Assembly: GCF_009765835.1 (NCBI RefSeq)
Contig: NZ_LMUS01000001.1
Span: 1,450,513 to 1,514,512, forward strand
Length of the DNA: 64,000 bases
Source of the DNA: Granulicella sp. L56
GTDB lineage: Bacteria; Acidobacteriota; Terriglobia; Terriglobales; Acidobacteriaceae
Direction: 5' to 3'
The notes under the pieces are model-generated. The model saw nothing but the letters and a program-made list of their open reading frames with translations, had not been told where the DNA came from and did not search any database. Shown piece by piece: positions 16,975-25,845 of this stretch; the stretch's first letter is position 1; each line of letters starts with the position of its first letter. The position numbers and the translations under genes were made by a program.

Positions 16975-19845
16975 ATGTCGTCCTTGTGGACTCCTCCTAA
17001 TTGGCCCCAACGCCTTGCTGAACTCCAGGCACCTACTGGAGACTTGAAAGAAGCTCCTCTTCGCCGCGATGTTCGCTCGCTTGGCACCTTGCTTGGCGGG
17101 GTTTTGCGCGAGCAGGCTGGTGCTCCTCTTTACGACGCCGTCGAAGCGCTTCGCCGTATCGCCATTGCCCGCCGCGAAGCTGATGCAAAGGGCGATACCG
17201 CCGCCGCTGCCTCGCATCTCGAAGAGGCACTTTGCCGGGTTGGTGCGCTGGAACTTCCAGCCGCCTATCAGCTTGCTCGCGCCTTCGGGTTTTATTTCGA
17301 GCTGATCAACCTTGCCGAGACGAATCATCGCAAGCGCCGGCGGCTGGCGATTCAACTGGATCAAAATGCCGCCCCACAACGAGGCGATCTGCGCGGGACG
17401 CTGCGCCGCCTTCGTGAGACGGGACTTGACGCTGCCCAGGCTTACGATTTTCTGCGCCGCATCTGCATTACGCCCGTCTTTACCGCGCATCCTACCGAGG
17501 TGGCTCGTCGCTCGGTGATGTTCAAGCGGCGGCGCATCTCGGACCTGCTGGAGCAGCTTGACCGCATCCCTGTTCCTGCTCCGCAGCTTGAGGCCCTGGA
17601 GCGCAACCTGACTGCCGAGATCACTGCGCTGTGGCAGACCGACGACGTTCGTAGCGCGCGTCCGACGGTTCGCGATGAGATTCGCATGGCGCTCGATTAT
17701 TACGAGACCAGTCTCTTCGATACGCTCCCCGTGCTCTACTCCGAGGTAGCCGCTGCGCTGGCGGCAGAGTATCCCGACTCCAATCCGGATTCTCAGCCCG
17801 CCGCCATCTCCAAGCTGCCGCAACTGGTCAGCTTTGGCTCGTGGATCGGGGGCGACCGCGATGGCAACCCTTTCGTCATTCCCGAGGTCACGCGCGAGTC
17901 GCTGGCCATGGCGCATAACCTGCTGCTGAACCACTATCGGCGACGGATGCAAAACGTCTTCGAGCAGCTTGGCAGCTCGATTCAGCAGGTACCCGTCTCC
18001 GACGAAGTCGCTGCATTGCTGGACCAATATCTTGGCAAGCTTCGCGCAGCCGGACAGTTAGCGGTGGAGCAGCGCTTCCACTACGAGCACCTTAGGCTGC
18101 TGATTGCGTGCATCATGATGCGGCTGGGAGCTACGCCGCAATCCGGACTGCCGCTGCCTTCGGATCCGGCGCTTAAGCCTTACACCCGTGCCGCCGATCT
18201 GCTCTCCGACCTCACGATCCTGCGCGCCAGCCTTGCCGAAAATCGCGGACATCGTCTCGCTGAGATGCTGATCGATCCGCTGTTGATCGAGGTTCGAACG
18301 TATGGGCTGCATCTGCACACGCTCGACATTCGGCAACATGCGCGTGTTCACACCAAGGCGGTGGCCGAAATCTCCTCCTGGCAGCCGCCTACTGGCGCGA
18401 CTCCGCTGACGTCTGCGATTCATCTTCCTCCGACGCTTTCGCCGCAGACCAGCGAGGTACTCGAGACCTTCCGCGCCATCGCCGAACTGAAACAGACCTA
18501 TGCGCCCGAGTCGATTCGGCAGTACGTCATCAGCGGAGCAACCAGCGCGGAGGATGTGCTGCAAGTGCTGTGGCTGGCTCGGCTTGGCGGCGTGAAGGTC
18601 GAAGCCGACGAGGAGACGCACGATCCCGGCCTGCAACCTGTTCCTCTGTTTGAGTCGATCGAAGATTTGCAGAATGCTCCGGCGGTTTGCCGTCAGCTTT
18701 GGACCAGCGAGGCCTATCAGCCGCTGCTGAAGAGCTGGAAGCATCGGCAAGAGGTCATGCTCGGCTACTCCGACTCGAACAAAGACGGCGGCATGATTAC
18801 GAGCACATGGGAGATCTACAAGGCCCACCGGGCGCTGCATGAAGTCGCCCGCGAGTGCGGAGTTACGCTGCGCCTCTTCCATGGCCGCGGAGGCACCGTT
18901 GGCCGTGGCGGCGGACCGACCCATCGCGCCATCTTTGCCCAGCCCATCGACAGCTTTACCGGCGAACTGCGCCTGACCGAGCAGGGCGAGGTGCTGAACT
19001 GGAAGTATTCCGACGTGGTGCTCGCCGAGCGCAACCTTGAGCTGATGATCGCTGCCAGCCTCGATGCGCTGGCGCGGCCGGATGCCATCCTGCAAAAAGG
19101 TAAGGTTCCTCCTCACCTTACGGGTGAGATTCTTCCCGACTGGGAGGCGGCGCTTGACCGGCTCTCGGAGACGTCCTACGAGTTTTATCGCAAGCACATC
19201 GTGGACAATCCGGAGACGTTTACCTACTTTGAGCAGGCGACCCCGGTAGCAGAGCTCGAACATGCGCGGCTCGGCTCGCGTCCGGCGAAACGCAGCGGCA
19301 AAAAGTCGATGGCCGACCTTCGCGCTATTCCCTGGGTCTTCGGCTGGATGCAGTCGCGCCAGCTTGTGCCCGCCTACTTTGGTGTGGGACATGCGCTGGA
19401 CCGGTTTGTGAAGGCAAATGACGGCGGACTTGCCCTGCTTCAGACCATGGCGCGGGACTTCCCGCTGTTTCTGGATATCGTGCGTAATGTAGAGATGGCG
19501 CTGGCCAAGGCCGACTTCGGCATCGCCCGGCTCTATGCCTCTCTGGTCGAAGACGAAGCTTTGCGCGACCGCGTCTTCGCTACGCTGGAAGCGGAGTTCA
19601 ACCTTACTCATCGCATGATTCTTGAGATTACCCAGCAAACGACGCTGCTCGAGAACAACCCCGTGCTGGAGCGCTCGATCCGACTGCGGAACCCGTATGT
19701 TGACCCGATGTCTTTGATTCAAGTCGAGTTAATTCGCCGGAAACGAGCAGCGATCGCCGAAGGCAGGCCGGACTCTCCTGAGCTGAATCGTGCCATCTCC
19801 GCCACCATCAATGGAATCAGCGCCGGACTGCGAAATACAGGTTGA
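16975..19845 (+). CDS. ppc: Phosphoenolpyruvate carboxylase
   Basis: Anaplerotic carboxylation of phosphoenolpyruvate to oxaloacetate. At 956 residues it is of family length. Catalytic and substrate motifs are VFTAHPTEVARR (catalytic His172), GSWIGGDRDGNPFV, GYSDSNKDGGMITS, LFHGRGGTVGRGGGPTH and the C-terminal RNTG tetrapeptide that is invariant in the family. The ATG at 16975 is 120 nt after the preceding gene and shortly after a terminator; no strong ribosome binding site is visible, so the exact start is slightly uncertain. Two long antisense frames over this gene are codon-bias shadows. Confidence 0.96.
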   Translation: MSSLWTPPNWPQRLAELQAPTGDLKEAPLRRDVRSLGTLLGGVLREQAGAPLYDAVEALRRIAIARREADAKGDTAAAASHLEEALCRVGALELPAAYQLARAFGFYFELINLAETNHRKRRRLAIQLDQNAAPQRGDLRGTLRRLRETGLDAAQAYDFLRRICITPVFTAHPTEVARRSVMFKRRRISDLLEQLDRIPVPAPQLEALERNLTAEITALWQTDDVRSARPTVRDEIRMALDYYETSLFDTLPVLYSEVAAALAAEYPDSNPDSQPAAISKLPQLVSFGSWIGGDRDGNPFVIPEVTRESLAMAHNLLLNHYRRRMQNVFEQLGSSIQQVPVSDEVAALLDQYLGKLRAAGQLAVEQRFHYEHLRLLIACIMMRLGATPQSGLPLPSDPALKPYTRAADLLSDLTILRASLAENRGHRLAEMLIDPLLIEVRTYGLHLHTLDIRQHARVHTKAVAEISSWQPPTGATPLTSAIHLPPTLSPQTSEVLETFRAIAELKQTYAPESIRQYVISGATSAEDVLQVLWLARLGGVKVEADEETHDPGLQPVPLFESIEDLQNAPAVCRQLWTSEAYQPLLKSWKHRQEVMLGYSDSNKDGGMITSTWEIYKAHRALHEVARECGVTLRLFHGRGGTVGRGGGPTHRAIFAQPIDSFTGELRLTEQGEVLNWKYSDVVLAERNLELMIAASLDALARPDAILQKGKVPPHLTGEILPDWEAALDRLSETSYEFYRKHIVDNPETFTYFEQATPVAELEHARLGSRPAKRSGKKSMADLRAIPWVFGWMQSRQLVPAYFGVGHALDRFVKANDGGLALLQTMARDFPLFLDIVRNVEMALAKADFGIARLYASLVEDEALRDRVFATLEAEFNLTHRMILEITQQTTLLENNPVLERSIRLRNPYVDPMSLIQVELIRRKRAAIAEGRPDSPELNRAISATINGISAGLRNTG

Positions 19846-20033
19846 TCGGATTGGTCTTTAAGTTCTATATGGCGGCAAAGGGCTTGTAAGTGATAGAATT
19901 TGTTCTAACGCATTCTGACACGGTAGAGAGTCAGCGAACTTAGTTTCGCTCGTGCCTACCGCTTCCGCAAGCCTCTCATTTTATTGAGCTTGAACTTCGG
20001 AAGCCTCTGCGAATCAAGATTGGAGCTTCAGTC
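19846..20033 (+). promoter_or_regulatory. rpmB leader with nested hairpin
   Basis: The 188-bp gap before rpmB carries a possible extended -10 (TGATAGAAT, 19891-19899) and a nested inverted repeat: GCTTCCG (19961-19967) pairs with CGGAAGC (19998-20004), and inside it CAAG-C-CTC (19968-19975) pairs with GAGCTTG (19986-19992). The structure ends about 25 nt before the GGAG ribosome binding site. It may be a ribosomal-protein autoregulatory leader. Confidence 0.45.
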
Positions 20034-20222
20034 ATGGCACAAAAATGTGATCTTTGCGGCAAAGGCCCGCAGTTCGGCAACAACATCTCGCACGCCCACA
20101 ACACCACTCGGCGTCGCTGGAACGTAAACCTTCAGCCCGTTAAGGCCAAGACTGTCGGCGGCAGCAAGCGCATGCGCGTCTGCACCAGTTGCATCAAGAC
20201 CGGCAAAGTCATCAAAGGCTAA
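20034..20222 (+). CDS. rpmB: 50S ribosomal protein L28
   Basis: A 62-residue large-subunit protein: [25 protein letters not shown] opens with the zinc-type CxxC pair, and [14 protein letters not shown] closes with the second CxxC, so this is the zinc-binding (C+) form. [14 protein letters not shown] is the rRNA-binding stretch. The ATG at 20034 has GGAG 9 nt upstream. It is monocistronic here, with its own structured leader and terminator rather than being paired with rpmG. Confidence 0.97.
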   Translation: MAQKCDLCGKGPQFGNNISHAHNTTRRRWNVNLQPVKAKTVGGSKRMRVCTSCIKTGKVIKG

Positions 20223-20273
20223 GCCCGGCAGAGTCGTCAAGAACTAGGCTAAACAGAATTATGGAAATAGAAC

Positions 20274-20306
20274 GCCCCAGCTGTGCAACAGGCGGCTGGG
20301 GCTTTT
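20274..20306 (+). terminator. Intrinsic terminator after rpmB
   Basis: GCCCCAGC at 20274-20281 pairs with GCTGGGGC at 20295-20302, followed by TTTTCCTGTTTTT. It may also slow transcription from the converging msrB gene. Confidence 0.85.
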
Positions 20307-20322
20307 CCTGTTTTTCTACTTT

Positions 20323-20742
20323 TTATTTCTTCGTAAAGTCTAACGACGCGCTGTTGATGCAATAACGCATCCCAGTCGGCTTGGGGCCATCGGGAAAGAG
20401 ATGTCCCAAGTGGGCTCCGCAGCGTGCGCAGGTGACTTCGATGCGCTGCATTCCCAGCGCATTGTCTTTATGAGCCTCGATGGCTTCAGCCGAGACTGGC
20501 AACCAAAAGCTCGGCCAACCGCTGCCTGACTCGAACTTCTTGTCCGAGGTGAACAAGGGGGCATCACATGCCGCACAGTGATAGACCCCATCGTCGTGAT
20601 TGTTCAACAATGCACCAGTGAAGGGATGTTCAGTTCCCTTCTCGCGGATGACGTGAAACTGCTCCGGCGTCAGCAGGGCGCGCCACTCTGCCTCCGTCTT
20701 GTGAATCTTTTCAGCCTTCTCGGCGTTTTCGGTTTCAGCCAT
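20323..20742 (-). CDS. msrB: Peptide-methionine (R)-S-oxide reductase
   Basis: Repairs oxidised methionine (R-sulfoxide) in proteins. It has the SelR/MsrB domain: [34 protein letters not shown] and [12 protein letters not shown] provide the two zinc CxxC pairs, and [11 protein letters not shown] carries the catalytic Cys. The length of 139 residues includes a short charged N-terminal extension. No signal peptide is present, so it is cytosolic. ridA lies upstream on the same strand, about 40 nt away, so the two may be cotranscribed. Confidence 0.95.
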   Translation of the reverse strand: MAETENAEKAEKIHKTEAEWRALLTPEQFHVIREKGTEHPFTGALLNNHDDGVYHCAACDAPLFTSDKKFESGSGWPSFWLPVSAEAIEAHKDNALGMQRIEVTCARCGAHLGHLFPDGPKPTGMRYCINSASLDFTKK

Positions 20743-20782
20743 GATGAAATTTGCCCTCTTTTATGAGACGCTCGCCAGTCGA

Positions 20783-21193
20783 TTAAGCTCCAGCCGACCC
20801 CTTTACGATCACTTCAACCTCTACCAGCGCGTCTTTGGGAAGCCCTGCGACGGCAACCGTGGACCGCGCCGGGGGGATCGTGCCCGAAGGGGCCAGATAC
20901 TTTGCATAGATCTCGTTCATCGCCGCGAAATCGCTCATATTCTTGAGGAAGACGGTCGTTTTGACCACCTGGGTCAGATCGGATCCTGCGGCGGCCAAAA
21001 CGGCTTTGATATTCTCAAAAACTCGCTTGGTCTGCTCAACGATTCCGCCATCCACAATCTGCCCCGTGGCCGGATCGAGGCCGACCTGACCTGAAGCAAA
21101 CAACATGTCGCCAACACGCACTGCCTGCGAGTAGGGGCCAATGGCGGCGGGTGCGTCCGTGGTTGAAATTGCGGTCTTGGTCTGGTCGCTCAT
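20783..21193 (-). CDS. ridA: RidA-family reactive enamine/imine deaminase
   Basis: Hydrolyses the reactive 2-aminoacrylate and related imines released by PLP enzymes. The YjgF/RidA fold is clear: APAAIGPYSQAVRVGDMLFASGQVGLDP, TVFLKNMSDFAAMNEIYAKYL and PPARSTVAVAGLPKDALVEVEV, in which the conserved Arg binds the substrate carboxylate. The length of 136 residues is normal with about 8 extra N-terminal residues. It is upstream of msrB on the same strand. Confidence 0.93.
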   Translation of the reverse strand: MSDQTKTAISTTDAPAAIGPYSQAVRVGDMLFASGQVGLDPATGQIVDGGIVEQTKRVFENIKAVLAAAGSDLTQVVKTTVFLKNMSDFAAMNEIYAKYLAPSGTIPPARSTVAVAGLPKDALVEVEVIVKGSAGA

Positions 21194-21334
21194 AGTGCCT
21201 CAAGTCTATCGCCATATTGACCCTGCGCAAATTCACCGCAACCGGGGCGACAAGCAACGCAAATAACTGATAAAACCATTTGCACACAGAAGGCCCGGCA
21301 ACAAAGGCCGTCTGATTCCGCATCGAGGTGCATT

Positions 21335-21751
21335 ATGGGTATTTTGGATTCGATCCAGTCTCTGGCTGGACAGGTTGGGCAGGACTCTCAGAGTGACCAG
21401 GCAAAAGTGGCCGGCGGCTTCATTCAGGCGCTGACACAGCATCCCGAAGGAATTCAGGGGATATTGAGCAGCTTCACCCAAAACGGCCTCGCCGAACACA
21501 TCGGAGCCTGGAGCAATGGCCAGAACGCGACCGCAACCCCAGACCAGGTTCAGCAGGGACTCGCCGGAACCGGTCTTATCGAGAAGACGGCGGAGCACGC
21601 CGGAGTCTCGCCACAGGTAGTACAGGCTGCGCTGACGACTGTTCTTCCCATGATCGTCCAGCACTTCGCTCCCGGTGGTCAGGCAGCGCCGCAAAGCTCG
21701 CTGGGCGGACTCGCAACACAGTTTTTAGGTCGCTTCACCCAGGCCACATAA
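21335..21751 (+). CDS. YidB/DUF937-type protein
   Basis: A 138-residue soluble protein beginning MGILDSIQSLAGQVGQ. It has the repeated helical pattern of the YidB/DUF937 family, with GLAEHIGAWSNGQNATATPDQVQQGLAG and AGVSPQVVQAALTTVLPMIVQHFAPGG. The family is widespread in bacteria without a settled function. No signal peptide is seen. It is divergent from ridA and followed by an isolated hairpin, so it is probably monocistronic. Confidence 0.8.
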   Translation: MGILDSIQSLAGQVGQDSQSDQAKVAGGFIQALTQHPEGIQGILSSFTQNGLAEHIGAWSNGQNATATPDQVQQGLAGTGLIEKTAEHAGVSPQVVQAALTTVLPMIVQHFAPGGQAAPQSSLGGLATQFLGRFTQAT

Positions 21752-22033
21752 GAGGGCTTTCGCAAGAATAGCCGCACATCGCAATACACAGTATGACGAA
21801 CAAGCCGGTGTCGTCTGGCTGTTGAGAATGTTTGCGTGGTCGATCATCGGTCACGCAAACGTTTGGCGGCGGCTTTTGTTAAATGACTTTGACGCGCTAT
21901 ACTCAGCCCCTCACGAAAATGATGCACAATGATGTCGCAAAAGCTGATGGCGAACGGCGTAGATAGAATTCATCATTCGCATAAAGCTGCAATCCACCGC
22001 CACGAACCATAAAGACGAGACGATAAACCCTCT
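21752..22033. other. Intergenic stretch with one hairpin
   Basis: 282 bp between the DUF937 gene and the TIM-barrel gene. A perfect 9-bp inverted repeat, GTTTGCGTG at 21830-21838 and CACGCAAAC at 21852-21860, with a 13-nt loop, is the only structure seen. It could end the upstream transcript or be an operator. No gene was recognised here. Confidence 0.5.
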
Positions 22034-22906
22034 ATGACGATGAACCGACGCAGCTTCACCCTCTCTGCCGCCACCGCCATGGCAGCTTCCCTACTGCCAC
22101 GCGCACAAGCCCAGTCGCAAGCGGCATCCACAGCGCCATTCAAGTTTTCCGTCATGCTCTGGACGCTCAAAAAATACGGCCCTCTTGAGAAGATCCTGGA
22201 AATCGTCGCCCAGGCCGGTTACACCGGCGTCGAGATGGTCGGCGAATGGAAGTCGTGGACTGATGCGGAGTTCTCTAAATTCCTTACCCGCGCCAAGTCT
22301 CTCGGTCTTACTGTCGATTCAACCGCGGGCGCTCACGGCTACGCAGACGCCGCTGCCTTCGACACCATCGAGTCCGAGTTGCGCAAGACCATCGAAGCCT
22401 GCAAAAAACTCGACTGCAAACAGATCATTCTTACCTCGAATCAGCGCACCGATTCTCCGACTCTCCAAGGCGGCTCCATCGAATCTGTCAAGCGCCTCGA
22501 CGCCATCGCCGCGAAGGCCGACGTCCAGATCGTCCTCGAGCCCATCGATCTGCTCGAGAATCCCCACGCCTATCTGACATCCGTCACCCAGGCCTTTGAG
22601 ATCGTACGGGCCGTCGACAGCCCGCACACGCGCGTTCTCTACGACATCTATCACGAGCAGCGTCAGGCCGGAAATCTCCTCGAAAAGATCGAGAAGAACA
22701 TCGACCTCATTGCCCTCTTCCACATCGCGGACGTCCCCGGACGGCATGAACCTGGAACCGGGGAGATACGATACGACGCGATCTATCGCAAGATCGCGGA
22801 GCTGAAATATACCGGCTACATCGCCATGGAGTTCTATCCCACGGGCGAACCGGTCGCCACTTTGCGCGCAGCACGCGAACAAGCCATCCGCGATGCCGCA
22901 ATATAA
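22034..22906 (+). CDS. Exported sugar isomerase/epimerase-like TIM-barrel protein
   Basis: A 290-residue xylose-isomerase-like TIM barrel. The N-terminus, MTMNRRSFTLSAATAMAASL, is a twin-arginine signal (RRSFTLSA) followed by a hydrophobic region and an AQAQ-type cleavage site, so the protein should be exported folded. Barrel motifs include YTGVEMVGEW, KQIILTSNQR, IVLEPIDLLENPHAYL, VLYDIYHEQRQAGN, IALFHIADVPGRHEPGTGEI and GYIAMEFYPTG. The metal ligands Glu, Asp, His and Glu of the hydroxypyruvate-isomerase group are present. The substrate is unknown. It borders the rhamnoside locus and may act on a sugar released by the neighbouring glycosidases. Confidence 0.82.
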   Translation: MTMNRRSFTLSAATAMAASLLPRAQAQSQAASTAPFKFSVMLWTLKKYGPLEKILEIVAQAGYTGVEMVGEWKSWTDAEFSKFLTRAKSLGLTVDSTAGAHGYADAAAFDTIESELRKTIEACKKLDCKQIILTSNQRTDSPTLQGGSIESVKRLDAIAAKADVQIVLEPIDLLENPHAYLTSVTQAFEIVRAVDSPHTRVLYDIYHEQRQAGNLLEKIEKNIDLIALFHIADVPGRHEPGTGEIRYDAIYRKIAELKYTGYIAMEFYPTGEPVATLRAAREQAIRDAAI

Positions 22907-23092
22907 GTATTCAAAAATAAAGGATGTCTCTAAACCACTTGGATTTCCCCCACCGCTTTTGTGAGCTGACTCGTGTCCTGTGTCGTCCAATATGCGGTTT
23001 TGCGATCTCTGGTATTTACAGATCTCCGCGGCAGCCAATTTTGGCATGAATGGGTGTTCGCAAGCCTTAACAAATAAGCCAACGCCCAGCAG

Positions 23093-25681
23093 CTAAAGGA
23101 CAGGATCAAAGAAAATAGCATTCAGGACTGCGTTCTTGCCTCGTATTTGATTGATTCTGAATCTCACGGACTGGGCGCACTCATAGATCAGATATTTTCC
23201 TTGCTCGAAATCTTTTACAATTTCCACTGGCGCTATACGATTGAGCGTCTTGAGATCGAAGACTTCTACCGCCTGGCGGCGGCCCATCCGATCCCAATCG
23301 AGAAAATAGAGAGCGATCCTATATTTCTGGCTTTCAATCACCTTCACATCTACAGTCATCGTCTGTTGGCAGGCGACTGGATCGCCGGTATAGAGCTGGC
23401 CAACATTCCGGATTGGCTCGTTCCTTCGACCTGGAGCTGGAGCGCGTTGATCTTCGGTCGAGACTGACAGTTGTGCGTGCAGGCATCCACCATTTTTTCT
23501 GGAAGATGACTGCACAGAAACTACATACGGCGGCAACTCGCGCCGGTCTTTTTTCACACCATCGTAGTCAAAGAGAACATATCCGTCTCGCCCATATATT
23601 CCACCCCAGTTACCGCTCGTTCCAATGTCTTCCCTCGCAAAACGCAAGGGATAGATAAGTGGCTCTTGCGTAAATGACGGTGTTTTACTTCCGTAGGAAA
23701 CGGAAAACTCGTAATGGCCAGATCGTACGTCGTTGAGATAGAGATAATTTGCATCCGCCACCGCTCCACCCACGCCATCGTTCTTATGCAATTCACCATC
23801 CCAAAGGAGGTTCCCATTCAAAACAACTTTGTGAATTACCCGTTCTACACCCGGTATGCCAATCCGGCATTTCGCATGCGGCGGTATGGTCGCCTCTCCG
23901 CGACCGGTACTTTGGTCAAAGGAGAAGTGAACAGCCCCATGAGGCGTCGGAACACTTCCTGAAACCCAGGTAAGTGTCCGTCCTAAATGAGGAACTATCT
24001 CAATGTCTGAAAATCCCGGACCAACAGGTTTGATCCCAAGCACCTCACGAGATAGCCAGGCAGTAACTCCCGCTCCCCACGCATGCCCCAGACTGGTATA
24101 GCCAGCCTGACAATTGGGAACGGCTCCGTTTCTTTCGAGACACTGATTCCATGAAGGGGTGTAGGTTTCAAAAAACATTGTGCCGCCATATTCGATTTGT
24201 CCTCCCCATATATCGCGAAGACTGACGATAGCCTCGTCATAACGATCCATCAAAGCCATAGCCTGGAGGATGAAGTATTGATTGAACGGAGAAAAGGAGA
24301 GGCAGTTCAGGCGATCGGAGAATCCCTGTGCAAAGATTGCGGACTTTTCCTCCTGGGTTGCCAGACCCGTGTTCACCGCGTCAGAAAGGGAGTGAACCCC
24401 GAGACGGCTGTACCAACGCTCGTTGCGGCGCACTTCATTCATCTTCTGAAGTGCCATCTCCTGATATGTTTTGCTTAGATCGAGCCGCCCAATCTCGTTC
24501 AACGCAGAGGCAAACTCCATGCAGGCGCGAATAAAGAGCATGCGGTATGCGCTTTTTGTTTCAAATCTATCCGGGTCTTCAAAGCCGGCACCGAGTCGTT
24601 CATCCCAGCCGTAGAAGCTGATGGGAGGATCAGGATAGATACTTGTCGCATGATCCAGCAGCATTCTGACATGGCTCAGATATTTTTCAAGGGTCGTTTG
24701 ATCGGCGGTGTGCTGATAGTACTCAAGCAAGCTCAGTACCCAATACAGCGAATAGCTCTCTATGCCGTTGTTGGTTGTTGCGCTGCGTTCTAAATTTTGC
24801 CTGATAAAGTCCCAGTTTCCGAAAGACACCAGAGCCGCGGCCTGAGCGGGATGCGCATCGCCTGTCCAGGAGATGCGATCCCCCCGATCCATGAGAAGCG
24901 CTCCAAAATAGTCTTTGCAGAAGTTGGCTTTGACTGCGTATGCGCCCGTATACCAGACGCGCGTGACCATCGGATCACTGCACGAAAAGGAGCCAGCATA
25001 GTTTGTTGGCTTCACCTGGCATACCGCGCGTACCGCCGTGATGTGCCAGGGACGCTCAAATGTAAGTACATGAATCCAGCCAAAACGTACACCCTCGTAG
25101 AGTTCTGAATTCAATTCGAGCCGATAGGTATTGCCGTAGCGCTGCGGCGGACTCGTCTTGAAGCGGTGCACGGGCCCTGTATTTTCAATAGCCGGCTCGT
25201 CATATTCGCTGATACTCATCTCCACTGATCCAAGGAGATCCGAACTGTCGAACTCCAGCCATGCTGCGCTCTCTACTCCAAAATCGAAGCGAATTGATCC
25301 AACACCCTCAATCGTTATCGAGTCCTGTTGGCTGGATGGAGATTCTGCAATCCGGAATGATGCCGTCGTCTCGGTGAACGACCCCATCGGACGAAGAACA
25401 TAGATCTGCAAGCTATCAGCAGCATCCGGATTGTTCCATCGATAACGCACCAGAGGGTCCGGTGATTCAAGAACGGTCGGCCCATCGAATCCTCCTCCAT
25501 GCAGCAATGCGTAGGGTTCTTGGATAGCGGAACCAGTAGAGAGTAGATGGCTAGTCACCGGGGGTAGCAGCTTCTGGCCGACCGATACTTCCTTCGGATA
25601 GCAAAAACGCTGCAAGAGCATTTCGATGGAAGCCAACTCAACAAATCTTCGTCTTGTGATTTCAGTTCCTATGGTATGCAC
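23093..25681 (-). CDS. GH78-like alpha-L-rhamnosidase
   Basis: An 862-residue glycosidase with an N-terminal beta-sandwich region and a six-hairpin barrel at about residues 230-600 (SDPMVTRVWYTGAYAVKANF, GTMFFETYTPSW, AGYTSLGHAWGAGVTAWL). A C-terminal beta domain follows, then about 150 extra residues. The pattern is that of GH78 rhamnosidases, but the acid motif is RGDRISWTGDAH where characterised enzymes have D-x-x-x-x-E-R/K-L-G-W-T-G-D. The first Asp is replaced and the acid would be Asp rather than Glu. It starts with GTG at 25681. The N-terminus (ITRRRFVELAS) looks like a Tat motif, but the following segment is hardly hydrophobic. It is downstream of a GH106 gene in the same orientation. 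Confidence 0.7.
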   Translation of the reverse strand: MHTIGTEITRRRFVELASIEMLLQRFCYPKEVSVGQKLLPPVTSHLLSTGSAIQEPYALLHGGGFDGPTVLESPDPLVRYRWNNPDAADSLQIYVLRPMGSFTETTASFRIAESPSSQQDSITIEGVGSIRFDFGVESAAWLEFDSSDLLGSVEMSISEYDEPAIENTGPVHRFKTSPPQRYGNTYRLELNSELYEGVRFGWIHVLTFERPWHITAVRAVCQVKPTNYAGSFSCSDPMVTRVWYTGAYAVKANFCKDYFGALLMDRGDRISWTGDAHPAQAAALVSFGNWDFIRQNLERSATTNNGIESYSLYWVLSLLEYYQHTADQTTLEKYLSHVRMLLDHATSIYPDPPISFYGWDERLGAGFEDPDRFETKSAYRMLFIRACMEFASALNEIGRLDLSKTYQEMALQKMNEVRRNERWYSRLGVHSLSDAVNTGLATQEEKSAIFAQGFSDRLNCLSFSPFNQYFILQAMALMDRYDEAIVSLRDIWGGQIEYGGTMFFETYTPSWNQCLERNGAVPNCQAGYTSLGHAWGAGVTAWLSREVLGIKPVGPGFSDIEIVPHLGRTLTWVSGSVPTPHGAVHFSFDQSTGRGEATIPPHAKCRIGIPGVERVIHKVVLNGNLLWDGELHKNDGVGGAVADANYLYLNDVRSGHYEFSVSYGSKTPSFTQEPLIYPLRFAREDIGTSGNWGGIYGRDGYVLFDYDGVKKDRRELPPYVVSVQSSSRKNGGCLHAQLSVSTEDQRAPAPGRRNEPIRNVGQLYTGDPVACQQTMTVDVKVIESQKYRIALYFLDWDRMGRRQAVEVFDLKTLNRIAPVEIVKDFEQGKYLIYECAQSVRFRINQIRGKNAVLNAIFFDPVL

Positions 25682-25705
25682 TCAGCGTATCGATGGATGT
25701 TGGGG

Positions 25706-25734
25706 TCATCGCGACCTGATGGAGGTCGCGATGA
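25706..25734 (-). promoter_or_regulatory. Perfect 11-bp inverted repeat before the GH78-like gene
   Basis: TCATCGCGACC (25706-25716) and GGTCGCGATGA (25724-25734) flank a 7-nt loop, 24 bp upstream of the GTG start of the GH78-like gene and 112 bp after the GH106 stop. It may terminate the upstream message, stabilise RNA ends or serve as an operator; no U-tract follows. Confidence 0.45.
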
Positions 25735-25845
25735 TTATTGACTACGATTCGATCTATCCCTGATTTCTTACGAGCGATCAGCGTACAGCTTTGTGTTTGT
25801 CCACACTAACCCGAGCTTTTTTGGCAGACTGTTCCATTTGTCTTG

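Noticed and set aside
16909..19722. Two long minus-strand frames (372 and 554 codons)
   Set aside because: Both are antisense to ppc, which has all its catalytic motifs; the composition is typical of shadow frames.
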